A DNA stretch of 64,000 nucleotides from Spinacia oleracea (taxonomy: Eukaryota > Streptophyta > Magnoliopsida > Caryophyllales > Amaranthaceae), in contig NC_079490.1 in assembly GCF_020520425.1 (NCBI RefSeq), positions 118,502,715-118,566,714 of the forward strand, given 5' to 3'. A program made the translations under genes and the position numbers. This document shows, piece after piece, positions 31,446 to 43,216 of this stretch (position 1 is the stretch's first letter; every line of letters begins with the position of its first letter). Below the pieces are notes generated by a model, which was not told the origin of the DNA, searched no databases, and worked only from the letters and a program-made list of their open reading frames with translations.

Positions 31446-32624
31446 TGTAACACCCTAATAATTCCTTGCTTTTTATGGATCATCATAGGGTCATTAAGGC
31501 GAATGCCGTGACCAGAAGACATGAAGCACGAAGTCAGCGAAAGCTGAGTACGGACAAGCTAGAATAACATTCTATCCTAACATGCTTCACTCGACAATTA
31601 AGTAATCCACATGCAAAAGCTATAAAATAAACAAGTAAACATGGAGACAAGACTCGACACGAGACACGACTCTTGACTCACAGTTTAATAAAAAGTAGCT
31701 CCGAACGGGTAAAGTAAGGTATCCTCAAAAGGAAAGAAAAGGGGGATGGGAGCCAACCATACACCAAAATAAGTCGGGCTACTACCGACAGTCGGGCCAT
31801 ACCGACAGGAATCCCAATGCACAACGGCATAAAAGAGAATGAAACAACGTCTTGTATCATTCTAGGAGTACAAGTTTTCCGGCAAGACTCCCCCCATTGT
31901 TCATACTCAAGGTATATACGTTCCAAGAGTTTTGAAGCTCTTTGGGTTACACTTTACGTTAATTAGTTTATTATGTTCAAGGCGACTCAAAACACAACAT
32001 ACAAGAAATTGAACAATTAAACAATTCAACAATAACTCTTTAATATTTTACTTCTTTAGGACTTGTGATCAAACAAGACTCAAGTGAAATTACTCCCATT
32101 GTTCCTTCTCAAAAACACTGTTTGAGATAACCCGACATTGCCTATTAACAAGCGGGGTGTGCCCTTAGCACGAATTGTCCTTAATTCAATTCACATAGAC
32201 TCTCTAACATATTCTACCCCTTTGATAGAATATATATTGCTCACTGGCAATATTCGACTGGCTCAATAATTATGTTAGACATCCTGTACTATAGCATAAT
32301 AACGATAACAACTTGCATGCGCAATACTCATACATGCAAACCAACTTGAACAACATGCTTGACATAATTCAACGATTATAAAAGTCCATAACATGATAGT
32401 TCAATAGAATCTATAAAGCATATAATTCAATTCATAACATGCTCGTTCACATAGATTCAACAATAATAATAACATGCTCGTTCTCAACATTAAACATGAA
32501 TTCATAATAACATAATCATTCCCAATCATTAAACATGAATTCATAGCATATAAGTTCACATGATTCGCATTCAATACACTTCACAAAGTCCTCAAGGGAT
32601 GGGTGGTCACCCTAGTCTTGTACG

Positions 32625-34027
32625 TGAAGGAAATAATGCCCTTGGTCCAAGTATGCATTTAATGATAAGTCTAATAAATGCGGTTCAGTATTAATTGACA
32701 AGTTAATAATTCAGTGAGATCAAGTGAGCTGAATGCCTAGCTAGAGGCCGCTTCAGTTCAAGTGGAATTAATGATATTAATCCACAGGTTACTCTTGACT
32801 GAACCCGTAGGGTCACACAAATAGTACGTAAACGGATCAAGTATTTAATGGCATTAAATACTCCATCTATGGATATTCGGAATCGACGGATTTTGGTTTC
32901 AGTGGGAGCTGAGATCGTCAAAGGCAAGCAAATGAATACTCCGGAAACGATGATATTGCCGGAAACGGAAATATGGATCGTATCGGAAATATAAATATTA
33001 TCCAAGTCGTAGATGTTGCCGGAAACGGAAACATGGTACGTATCGGAAAATATTATCGGAAATGGAAATATTGCCGGAATCGGAATTATTGCCGGAAACG
33101 GAAATATTGTCAGAATCGGAAATATTATCGAAATCGGAAAATAATTCCGGAAACGGAAATATTAAATATTTGTTCGAAACGGAAATTAATTCCGGAATCG
33201 GAAATATTAAATATTGTTCGTATCGGAAATGAATTCCGGAATCGAGAATTTGATCGGAAGCGTATCGTACGAATTAGCATCAGACGAGGCCTGCCAGACG
33301 AAGGCCTAGCACAAAGCCGGGCCATCGCCCAGCAAGCCAAAGCGCAACAAACACACACCAAGCCTCGACCAGGCCCAGCGCGAAGCCAAGGCCCAGCCAA
33401 GGCTTGGGCGCGCATGCGGAGTAAAGGGGCTGCGACGACTTGGGCCTTGCGCTGTGCGCTCGGCGTGGGCCGTAAGGCCTGCGTGTGGGCGTGTGGTGCT
33501 TGTGCGCCACTCGTGTGTGTGTTACTCGAATCCTAAAGCTACCGGGATTCGTCATATGATTAAATCTAATCCTAATAGATAAAGTTTATTTAAATAGAGT
33601 CCTAGCAGGATTCTAATTAAATAAATTTGTATTCTAATAGGATTATAAGTCCTTTCCACAAATTCTGTAAATAGGTGCCTAGGGTCACATATTTATATAC
33701 AACATTGAAGTATTCAAAGGTAAGATTTTGAAGCAAAAATCAGCCAAACACTTGCAACCTATTTAGCCGAAATTCTTAGAACCTTAAGGGCAATTCTAGT
33801 TGGTCAAGCTTAAGGCGGATCCGGACGTTCTGTGGACTATCTACGGAGGGACGACACTTGGAGTACTAAAGACTTGTTTTTGTTCGGTTCGGGCGCAGCT
33901 AGGGGGGGCACGCTACAAAGTGTATGCACCTAAATTATGCTAAATGATTATGTGTAAATCATATGTTTCCTGGCATTAAGGTTTTTTCGCATGATTTATG
34001 TTTTGTCATATGTATCATAACCTAACA
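32625..34027 (+). mobile_element. Copia-type solo LTR nested in the left Tekay-like LTR
   Basis: 1403 bp from TGAAGGAAATAATGCCC to CATAACCTAACA, with GTACG before (32620-32624) and GTATG after (34028-34032), a 5-bp duplication with one transition. It contains many CCGGAAACGGAAATATT-like words (32940-33260) and a GC-rich block (33280-33530). A TGTAAATAGG box near 33668 replaces TATAAATAGG. No internal coding region is present. Copia is inferred from general look only; another LTR superfamily is possible. Confidence 0.7.
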
Positions 34028-35035
34028 GTATGTACCTGGAATACCTAAGTACGGGGGCCACTGTGCGAATCACGACTCACTAGAAATCAACTCCTATAAA
34101 ACAAAATAAGAGAACTAAATTATTATCCATGTTTACTAAATTTCCAGCAACTATTTAAGAAACTAAAACCCTTAGTTTAATTGAAAATCATTCATTAATT
34201 GGTAATTTAATAGTCTCAAATAGTCAACTCAAGTCCTAGCATAAAAACATTGACTTTTTCGCTTTAAAACCCTTAAAAACCAACTTTTTAAAGCTCATAA
34301 ACATTCTGAAAATTTTGATTGATTCCCATAATTTAAATTGACATTAAATTATGTAAATCAATTGCTTAATTAATTTGAAACCAAAACCCTAGCAATAGTT
34401 TAATCCGAAAACATGTTTTGACTTCAAAAATCCACACTTTATAACATATAAAATCTGAAAATCATAATTTAAATCATCAAAACCAATCTCTTTAATTAAA
34501 ACACAATACTAACCCAATACGGTGTTTATAACCGTTTTAACTAATCCAAACAATCCAATAATTAAATTTAATCACAATAATTAAATCAATTTAAAACTGA
34601 AAATTAATATTTTTGAAAACATAATTTGATTGGCCCAATTCAACAACACACACGCACACAACAATTAATTGTTTTATGTGCGTGTGCGTCGAACAATCAA
34701 CGCAACAACACAACAACACACCCACACGCACCGCAGCAGTGCAGCGCGCAGCGAGGGGCGGCGAGAGGGACACACGCGAGTGCTCGACGAGGGCAACAGC
34801 AGCAGCAACAGCACGAGGCTGGGCTGCGGGCTGCGAGGTGAAGCGAGGCAGGAGCAGAGCACGCGGCTGCGAGGCGAGGCGGGGCGGGGCACGGCACGCG
34901 GGCAAGCCACAAGCCAAGCAACACGTTGCTTGGGGCCGAAGGCAAGGACGGGTGAGAGAGGTGTGCTGCAAGGAGAGGAAAAGAGGAGAGAGAGATATTT
35001 CTCAATTTTTGATTTTGGGGGTTTGATATGAGGTC

Positions 35036-35043
35036 TATTTATA
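35036..35043 (-). promoter_or_regulatory. TATA box of the left Tekay-like LTR
   Basis: TATAAATA on the minus strand, about 360 bases before the LTR's right border and followed by the GC-rich transcribed part. The same box is at 53073-53080 in the middle LTR. Confidence 0.6.
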
Positions 35044-35397
35044 GGTTTTCTCTCCCTTGTGGGCTAGGTTAGGGTAATTTTGAGTTGGGCTTGCTTTCGG
35101 GCTTAGTTCATTTTTAAATTCCTTGCAAGCTTTGTTGGGTTTAATTAAAACAAAACGACCGGGCTTTAAGTTTATTAAATTCGTTTTTGAAATACGACCC
35201 AACAATTCCCGATTAATTAAATTCCTTGAATTTATTGAATAAAAATACGGTTTTTGAAATAATTAATATTTAAATTAATTAAAAATAAAAGTGCATTTAA
35301 TTCTCATTAAATGAAATTAATTTGTAAAAATACAACGAAATGCTTTATAAACATAATAAAATATATTTATAATAATAGAAAAATACGAGGTATTACA

Positions 35398-35412
35398 GTC
35401 TACCCTCCTTAA
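35398..35412 (-). other. Polypurine tract of unit 1
   Basis: On the minus strand AAGGAGGGTAGAC lies directly before the 3' LTR, the expected plus-strand primer position. The matching tract of unit 2 is at 53432-53446. Confidence 0.7.
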
Positions 35413-35679
35413 AAGAAGTTTCGTCCCGAAACTTGGGCACGGAAATCACAATTTTAAAACTAAACTTGAGACTATTTTGAGACTTTAGTGCGTTTTATTT
35501 GCAAAAAGTTTTAGTTGATGTACTCTTTAAGTAATTCAACATGACAATAAACAGTGAAGCTTCACTGGAAACAACAATTCAAGCATATCCTTAAGGGTAA
35601 ATTGGGTAAATAAGGTAAAAAGCGCGAAATTCTACCGCACTCTACCCCCCTTAAAGAAAATGAGTTACGGCCCCGTAAC

Positions 35680-36464
35680 TCAACTAACCTCGGGAAAAAG
35701 CTCGGGATATTTCTTTCTCATTTCCTCCTCCGCTTCCCAGGTAGCTTCCTCAGACTCTTGGTTAGACCACAACACTTTTACGATCTTAACATCCTTAGTT
35801 GGAGTGCTACTTGCTATGAAGTATCTTGACAGGTCTTTCCTCAAAGGTCAAACTTTGGTCTAACTCTATGGTCTCCGGTTGCAGTACATGAGACTTATCC
35901 AGGACATACTTCCTCAATTAGGACACATGAAACACATTATGCACTCTATGCAAATCCATGGGCAAGGCTAGTCTATACGCTACCTTCCCTATCCGTTCTA
36001 AGATCTCATATGGGCCTATATATTTTGGGCTAAGCTTTCCCTTTTCCCCAAATCTCATTACTCCTTTCATTGGTGAAACCTTTAACAACACTTTGTCACC
36101 TACTTGGAACTCTTCATCCCTACGCTTTAAATCTGCGTAGCTCTTTTGGCGATCTTGCGCGGCTTGGATATTGGATTGAATAGTCCTAACCTGATTCATA
36201 GTGTCCTCTGTCAATTGGGGACCTAGTACAACGGTTTCACTAATGTCACTCCAACATAGTGGACTTCTACATTTTCGTCCATACAGGGCTTCGAATGGTG
36301 CCATTCCAATACTGGAATGATAGCTATTGTTGTATGAAAACTCAATTAGATCTAGGCTATCTTCCCATCCTCCTTGGAAATCAATCACATAAGCTCTTAG
36401 CATATCTTCTAGGGTTTGAATAGTCCTTTCGGTTTGTCCATCCGTGGCTGGGTGGAATGCTGTA
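35680..36464 (-). pseudogene. Unit 1 integrase C-terminal part and chromodomain
   Basis: Minus-strand continuation of the integrase after the CACTA-2 insertion. The catalytic Glu segment (TDGQTE) is followed by [20 protein letters not shown] and the [19 protein letters not shown] motif. The HNVFHVS and PETIEL region comes next, then a chromodomain (VLWSNQESEEATWE) ending at 35680. An in-frame stop follows HNVFHVS, where unit 2 reads Gln, and a frameshift precedes the chromodomain. It would target integration to chromatin in an active relative. Confidence 0.85.
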
Positions 36465-36479
36465 CTCCACTAGTAGAAA

Positions 36480-36660
36480 AAACCTCAAGTACTTTGAGCC
36501 AAGTGCTTGGGTTTTAGAGAAACCCCAAGCACTTAATTGAACCTTAAAAAAAGTTTGAGTAAGTGCTTGGGGTTTTTAATTCACCCAAGCACAAAATTAA
36601 AAATTTTACAAGTGCTTGGAGATTACTATTCACCCCAAGCACTTAAACCATCTTTTCACT
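36480..36660. repeat. CACTA-2a left subterminal motifs (AAGTGCTTGGGG)
   Basis: At least six copies of AAGTGCTTGGGG or its complement, arranged as facing pairs about 15-25 bases apart, so that each pair can form a hairpin. Probable transposase binding sites. The same motifs occur in copy b at 54514-54694. Confidence 0.8.
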
Positions 36661-38613
36661 ACATCAATTAGGTTTATTTGCAAAAAAAACTTTCCCCAAT
36701 TCCAATTTTCATTTCCCCGCCCATTCTCAAACTGCGTTCTGCGTTGCTGCGTTTCTTCCCCAACCTACTCACCTGCGCTTCTTCACCAGACCTTCTCACC
36801 AACGTTTCTTCCTCCAACACCGCCCACCCCAAAAGCACCACCGTATCGTGGCTGTCATATTCCCTCCCCCCCACCACTGGCGTTTCTCCTCCCTGTGTGA
36901 CTGAAGCCGACTCCCGTATTGATGGAATCCCCGGTCTTTCTCCGACTCGTAGACTTCTGGAAGACGCCCTGCAACCACCTCGTCTCCTCTCCTGCGCGCA
37001 CTTCCGCCGTCTCTAGCTCTCCTCCCACCGGCCACCGCTAGGTTATTTCTGCAATTTTGTTATTTCTCACCATTTTTGTTTATTGTGGCCTGTAAATTTG
37101 GTAATTATCGCTCAAAAGTATCAATCAATGAATTAACATCCAGTTAATTCTGTAAATTCACCGTTAATTTTATTAAAAACTTTGTAATTTTGGTAAATTA
37201 GTTTATATGTTATGTTCCATGTGTGGAGTTGATCCTGAAATTGCAGTTTGACAATTGAATTTCAGTCTGAAATGGGAGTTTTACATGCAGTTTTGGTAAA
37301 TTGCAGTTTTACAATGCAATATTTTTGCTAAGTGCTTGTTTTCTTTTGTTTAGTGCTTGTTTAATATTTACGATTGGGAGAAGGCTAGATGTAATGATGA
37401 TTGTAGGCATATTTTGATTAGCTAAGTGCTTGTTTGCTCCCCTTGTTTGTGAAGTGTTTTTGTTTTGCTGGTTTTTAGGCCGAGTTCAGCTTATTATGAT
37501 ATATGCAGGGGATATCTTTTGCTCTTGCAGTCTGTTGATGTCTATTTGCAGCAGTTATTGCGTGTTTCTGCTGCTCAGTACTGTCCTTCTGTTGCTGGGT
37601 TTAGGCAGTCATGTTGTTGCGGAGTTCTTTGCTAGCTGCAGTTCTGCTGTTTGCAGTTTCTTATTCAACTGCAGTTTGGTGTTGTGCCAATAACTGGCAG
37701 TTTGGTGTTGTGTTTGGTCGGGTTGTGGGTTGTGCACCCTGTCCATTTGTTTTTTTGTTTCTTTGTTTCGAATTCGGGTAGAATTAGGATAAATTTAGTT
37801 TGCTATTCTACCTAAAAAGAAAAAGTTACTTTTATTGCCATTTTTTTATTATTTTATACGTTTTCTTAGTTACAATATTTTTATTTTTTGGTTATTCTAA
37901 GCTTTGGCTATCACTAGTTATTTTTATTTAAGCAAAAACCCTTTCATTTGGGATCTCTTTAATTCTCCTCAAAGTATATTTTCGAAATATCATTTTTTAT
38001 ACTCTTACTTGTTGACAATGAAAGAAATTAATGCTGAAAATTTAACTCAATAAGTGTAAAACTTGAAACATGGAAATTAATAGAAAGTAGAAAAAAGTGA
38101 ATAATTTGCAAGTAATAAGTAAGGTACTTTAGGCCATGTTTGGTTCAACTTACTATATTTTGTTTAACTATTTTATTCTAGCTTATCAGAATATTTATCC
38201 AAAATTATTTGCACTTATCTAAATTTATTTTGTCTAGATTAAGTAGAATAAGTTCCTGTAAAAAAATGTGCTAATTAATGTGCTAATATTTATGATTGAT
38301 TTTATAGCGGTACGATTCAACTTGGAGCTAGCGAGGAGTGTAGCGATCGAAATTAGTAGCCCCCGTTGATATTGGTATGTATTTCTAATATTTCATTATT
38401 TCTCTCTCTATTTAGTCTAGGTACAATATTTGCATACACGTGGTATTGTAAGGTTTTTGATGGAAATGGTCTAGTTAATTTGTTATATATAATAGAATTT
38501 AATGCATAATTATCATCATATTTTCCTAATTACATGTTCAAGACTTATTCATTAGGAGTAACTCTTGAATAGTCCCCGGTTGGGACTGTTCTTAAGCGGT
38601 GTATGAGTAACAC
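36661..38613 (+). other. CACTA-2a interior left of the satellite
   Basis: A 112-codon Pro/Ser-rich plus-strand frame at 36678-37016 (MQKKLSPIPIFISPP) is kept in copy b at 54712-55050, and ends before a GT-rich, intron-like stretch with repeated TTGCAGTTT words. A short segment near 38312-38372 lies between a TATAG acceptor and a TTG|GTATGT donor and may be an exon. It could be the 5' part of a captured or transposon gene. No domain is recognised, and frame 37430-37693 looks spurious. Confidence 0.3.
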
Positions 38614-41600
38614 AATATGTCCTATAATGGTCAAATGGGCCTCAAATGTGCTTAACTTTACCAAATTAGATGAGAATGAGTCTTAGCAACCTAATACTAA
38701 TTATATTAAACGTGTAAAGGATGTAAAATACTTATTTAGGTTCGTTAGTTAAGAGTTGGGAGCGAAAACGCCCATTATAGTAAAAATATATCCTATAATG
38801 GCCAAACGAGCCTTAAACGTGCATAAGTTGACCAAGTAGTTGATAATGAGTATTATCAACCTAATACTAAGTACATTAAACGTGTACATGTTTTAGAATA
38901 CTTATTTAGGTTCATTAGTTAAGAGTTTGAACCGAAAACGACCATTTTAGTCAAAATATGACATATAACGATCAAACGAGCCTTAAATTGCATAACATGA
39001 CCAAATTAGTTGATAATAAGTCTTATAATTAATCCTAATATTAAGTATACTAAACATGTAAAGGTTTTAGAATACTTATTTAGGTTCATTAGTTAAGAGT
39101 TGGAACCGAAAATGACCGTTTTAGTCAAAATATGTCATATAACGATCAAACGGGCCTTAAATTGCATAACTTGACCAATGTAGATGAGAATGAGTCTTAT
39201 CATCCTAATATTAAGTATATTAAACATTTAAAGGGCTTAGAACACCTATTAGCTTCATTAGTTGAGAGTTGGGAGTGAAAACAACCATTATAGTTAAAAT
39301 ATGTCCTATAACGGTCAAACGAGTCTCAAATGTGCATAACTTGACCAAAGTAGATGAGAATGAGTTTTAGCAATCTAATACTAATTATATTAAACGTGTA
39401 AAGGGTTTAAAATATTTATTTCGGTTCATTAGTTAGGAGTTGGGAGCGAAAACGCCCATTATTGTGAAAATGTATCCTATAACGGTCAAACGAGGCTTAA
39501 ATGTGCATAAGTTGACCAAAGTAGATGATAATGAGTCTTATCAACCTAATACTAAGCATATTAAACATATAAAGGGTTTAGAATACTTATTTATGTTCAT
39601 TAGTTAAGAGTTTGAACAAAAAACGACCATTTTAGTCAAAATATGACATTATAACGATCAAACGAGGCTTAAATTGCATAATTTGACCAAGGTAGGTGAG
39701 CATAAGTCTTATAATCCTAATATTAAATATATTACATGTAAATGGTTTATAATAATACTTATTTCGATTCATTAGTTAAGTGTTGGGAGCGAAAATGCCC
39801 ATTATAGTCAAAATATGTCTTATAACGGTCAAACGAAGCTTAAATGTGCATAAGTTAACCAAAGTAGATGATAATGAGTCTTATCAACCTAATACCAAGT
39901 ATATTAAACATGTAAAAGGTTTATAATACTTATTTAGGTTCAATAGTTAAGAGTTTTAACCGAAAACGGCCATTTTAGTCAAAATATGAGATATAACGAT
40001 TAAACGAGCCTTAAATTGCATAACTTGACCATAGTAGGTGAGAATAAGTCTTATAACCATAATATTAAGTATATTAAACATGTAAAGGGTTTATAATACT
40101 TATTTAGTTTCATTAGTTAAGAGTTGGAACCGAAAACGACCATTTTAGTCAAAATATGTAATATAACGATCAAACGGGCCTTAAATTGCATAACTTGACC
40201 AAAGTAGATGAGAATGAGTCTTATCATACTAATATTAAGTATATTAAACATTTATAGGGCTTATAATACCTATTTAGCTTCATTAGTTGAGAGTTGGGAG
40301 CGAAAACAACCATTATAGTCAAAATATGTCCTATAACGATCAAACGAGCCTCAAATGTGCATAACTTGACCAAAGTAGATTAGAATGAGTTTTAGAAACC
40401 TAATACTAATTATATTAAACGTGTAACGGTTTTAAAATATTTATTTAGGTTCATTAGTTAAGAGTTGGGAACGAAAACGCCAATTATAGTCAAAATATAT
40501 CCTATAACGGTCAAACGAGGCTTAATGTGCATAAGTTGACCAAAGTAGATGATAATGAGTCTTATCAACCTAATACTAAGTATATTAAATGCGTAAAGGG
40601 TTTAGAATACTTATTTAGGTTTATTAGTTAACAGTTTGAACCGAAAACGACAATTTTAATAAAATATGACCTATAACGATCAAACGAGCCTTAAATTGCA
40701 TAACTTGACCAAAATAGCAGAGAATGGGTCTTATCATCCAAATTTTAAGTATAGTTAATATGTAAATGGCTTATAATACTTATTTAAGTTCAATAGTTAA
40801 GAGTTGGAACCGAAAACGACCATTTTATTCAAAATATGACATATAACGATCAAACGAGCCTTAAATTGCATAACTTGACCAAAGTTGATGTGAAAGAGTA
40901 TTATCATCCTAATATTAAGTATGTTAAACATGTAAAGGGCTTAGAATACCTATTTAGCTTCATTAGTTTAGAGTTAGAACCGAAAACGAGCATTATAGTC
41001 AAAATACGTCCTATAAGGGTCAAACGAGCCTAAAATTTGCATACCTTGACCAAAGTGGATGAGAATGAGTCTTAGCAACCTAATACTAAGTATATAAACG
41101 TGTAAAAGGTTCAATATACTTATTTAGGTTCATTAGTTAAGAATTGGGACCGAAAATGACCATTATAGTCAAAATATGTCCTATAATGGTCAAATGGGCC
41201 TTAAATGTGCATAAGTTGACCAAAGTAGATGAGAATGAGTTTTAGCAACATAATACTAAGTATATTAACGTGTAAAAGCTTCAAAATACTTATTTAAGTT
41301 CATTAGTTAGGAGTTGGGACCGAAAATGACCATTATAGTCAAAATATGTTCTATAACGGTCAAACGAGCCTCAAATATGCATACGTTGACCAAAGTATAT
41401 GTTAATGAGTCTTATCAACCTAATACTAAGTATATTAAACGTGTAAATGATTTAGAATACCTATTTAGCTTCATTAGTTTAGAGTTGGGACCGAAAACGA
41501 CCATGATAGCCAAAATATGACCTATAACGGTCAAACGGGCTTTAAATGTGCATAACTTAACCAAAGTAGATGAGAATGAGTCTTGAAAACCTAATACTAA

Positions 41601-42355
41601 GTATATTAAACGTGTAAAAGGTTTAAAATACCTATTTAGCTTCATTAGTTAAGAGTTGGAACCGAAAACGACCATAATAGTCAAAATATGTCCTACAACG
41701 GTCAAACGAGCCTAAAATTTGCATAAGTATGAGAATGAGTCTTAAAAATCTAATACTAATTATATTGAACATATAAAGGTCTTATAATACCTATTTAGCT
41801 TCATTAGTTGAGAGTTGGGAAAAAAACAACCTTATAGTCAAAATATGGCATATAACGAACAAACGAGCCATAAATTGCATAAGTTGACCAAAGTAGATGT
41901 GGATGAGTCTTATCATTCTTATATTAAGTATATTGAACATGTTAAGGGCTTAGAATACCTATTTAGCTTCATTAGTTGAGAGATAGGAGCGAAAATAACA
42001 ATTATAGTCAAAGTATGACATATAACGATCAAACGAGTCTTAAATTGCATAACTTGACCAAAGTAGATGAGAATGAGTCTAATCATCCTAATATTAAGTA
42101 TATTTAATATGTAAAGGGCTTAGAATACGTATTTAGGTTCATTAGTTGAGAGTTGGGAGCGAAAAGAACAATTATAGTCAAAATATGTCCTATAACGTTC
42201 AAACGAGCCTTAAATGTGCATAAGTTGACCAAAGTAGATGAGAATGAATCTTATCATCCTAATATTAAGTATATTAAACGGGTAAATGGTTTGGAATACA
42301 TGTTTAGGTTCATTAGTTAAGAGTTGGAACCGAAAACGGCCATTGAAGTCAAAAT
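38614..42355 (+). repeat. Satellite-like tandem array in CACTA-2a, about 170-bp units
   Basis: About 22 monomers of 169-174 bp. The TTCATTAGTTAAGAGTT core recurs at 38741, 38911, 39085, 39254 and so on. Each unit has GCATAA.TTGACCAAAGTAGATGA, a CCTAATA.TAAGTATATTAAAC part, and a dyad of GACCATTATA and TATAACGGTC about 14 bases apart. Monomer variants recur in order after six units (39221 matches 40245, 1024 bases), so there is higher-order structure. Short open frames across it are by-products. Confidence 0.93.
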
Positions 42356-42852
42356 TGTTCATATAACTCAATTATTGTTTTAAACTAATGTTTATATTAT
42401 ATTTTACAATATTCATTTCTCTTACTAATTTATTACGTGTTTTTTTGTTGGATTTGATTATAGGAATTCATGAACAAACCAAGGGAGCGTCCTTCACGAC
42501 TGATGAAATAAAATGTGTCCGTGACAAGTTGGCACGATTTATTACAAAAGAATGTCTTTGATTGTTAGCGTTTTTAGCATTATAATGAATCTAATACTGT
42601 AGTTTGCTACCTTTTTCCATTAACAATTTAGATACAATATGTTTTAACCCGTTGTTTGATATTCATTTTGATTTTTATTTCACTTGTGTTATTGAATGGT
42701 GTATGGATGAGCTAAGGGCATGTTTATTGGTGTATAGTATATATGTTGTGGTTGAATGAGGTTGTTTGGTGCAGGTACAGGTTTTATAGCTATAACATAT
42801 TGTGCTAAAGTGGTACAGGCCTGACAAAATTTATAAAAAAAAAGAATATTAT
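42356..42852 (+). other. CACTA-2a interior right of the satellite
   Basis: AT-rich DNA with a good acceptor (GGATTTGATTATAG) at about 42464, followed by an open stretch reading EFMNKPRERPSRLMK and a stop. In another frame it reads GASFTTDEIKCVRDKLARF. It is identical in copy b. It may be the last exon of a transposon-borne gene; identity is unknown. Confidence 0.3.
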
Positions 42853-43205
42853 GTGCTTGGGGTTTTTTTTTAAAAATACCCCAAGCACTTGATAGTAGCA
42901 GATTTTATTTAAAAATATTGTTAATATCAAGTGCTTGGGTGTTTTGGAAAACCCCAAGCACTTCACAAGTCAAGTGCTTGGGGCTTTCCTAAAACCCCAA
43001 GCACTTAACATGTCAAGTGCTTGGGGTGTTCCATAAATCCCAAGTTAAGTGCTTGGGGTTTTTTCGTTAAGCCCAAGCACTTAACATGTTAAGTGCTTGG
43101 GGTCAACCCCAAGCACTTGAAATATTACAAAGTGCTTCACCCTCAAGTGATGGGGGCATAATCACCAGCACTTGATGGCATTTTACCCCAAGCACTTAAG
43201 GTTTT
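42853..43205. repeat. CACTA-2a right subterminal motifs (AAGTGCTTGGGG)
   Basis: A dense run of at least ten AAGTGCTTGGGG / CCCCAAGCACTT copies in both orientations, many directly paired across a short T- or A-rich loop. The right end is denser than the left. It is the same in copy b (61217-61575). Confidence 0.85.
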
Positions 43206-43216
43206 TTCTACTAGTG

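Larger units (their letters stand above)
31446..35397 (-). repeat. Left LTR of the Tekay-like array (3' LTR of unit 1)
   Basis: 3952 bp, of which 1403 bp are a nested Copia-type solo LTR. Compared with the next LTR it lacks 357 bp (the 49137-49493 segment) at a point with 2-bp microhomology, and lacks one 18-bp GTCGGGCCATACCGACAG unit. A GC-rich block at 34690-34960 precedes a TATA box at 35036-35043 on the minus strand. The long frames in this block on both strands are compositional, not genes. Confidence 0.85.
36468..43216. mobile_element. CACTA-2, copy a: CACTA transposon with internal satellite array
   Basis: Ends are CACTAGTAGAAAAAACC and its exact complement, with CTC duplicated on both sides (36465-36467 and 43217-43219). 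It is 6749 bp long. Both ends carry inverted AAGTGCTTGGGG motifs. Inside are a C-rich exon-like block (36700-37020), AT-rich intron-like DNA, a tandem array of about 170-bp units (38614-42355) and a short exon-like end near 42466-42560 after a GATTATAG acceptor. No transposase domain was recognised. It sits in the integrase of the Tekay-like element between the second catalytic Asp and the catalytic Glu. Confidence 0.92.

Noticed and set aside
32973..33536. 187-codon frame, repeated at 51005-51568
   Set aside because: It lies inside the Copia-type solo LTR, in the GGAAACGGAAATATT-rich and GC-rich parts. Openness comes from composition; there is no domain.
34591..35031. Many overlapping frames on both strands, repeated at 52623-53063
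   Set aside because: This is a GC-rich LTR segment with frames open in nearly every phase. It is compositional, with no recognisable protein.
37430..37693. 87-codon Cys/Leu-rich frame in CACTA-2 (also 55464-55727)
   Set aside because: It lies in GT-rich, intron-like DNA with repeated TTGCAGTTT words. It is hydrophobic without motif, probably chance.
38140..38290. Possible MITE starting GGCCATGTTTGGTTCAAC
   Set aside because: The start resembles some plant MITEs, but no matching inverted end or target duplication could be found.
40836..41645. Short frames of similar sequence in the tandem array (also 58869-60016)
   Set aside because: They are by-products of the 170-bp monomers, whose length is mostly not a multiple of three, so a continuous repeat protein is not possible.
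38614..42355. CRISPR-like regular repeats
   Set aside because: The whole 170-bp unit is repeated with no unique spacers, and the genome is a plant's. This is a satellite array.
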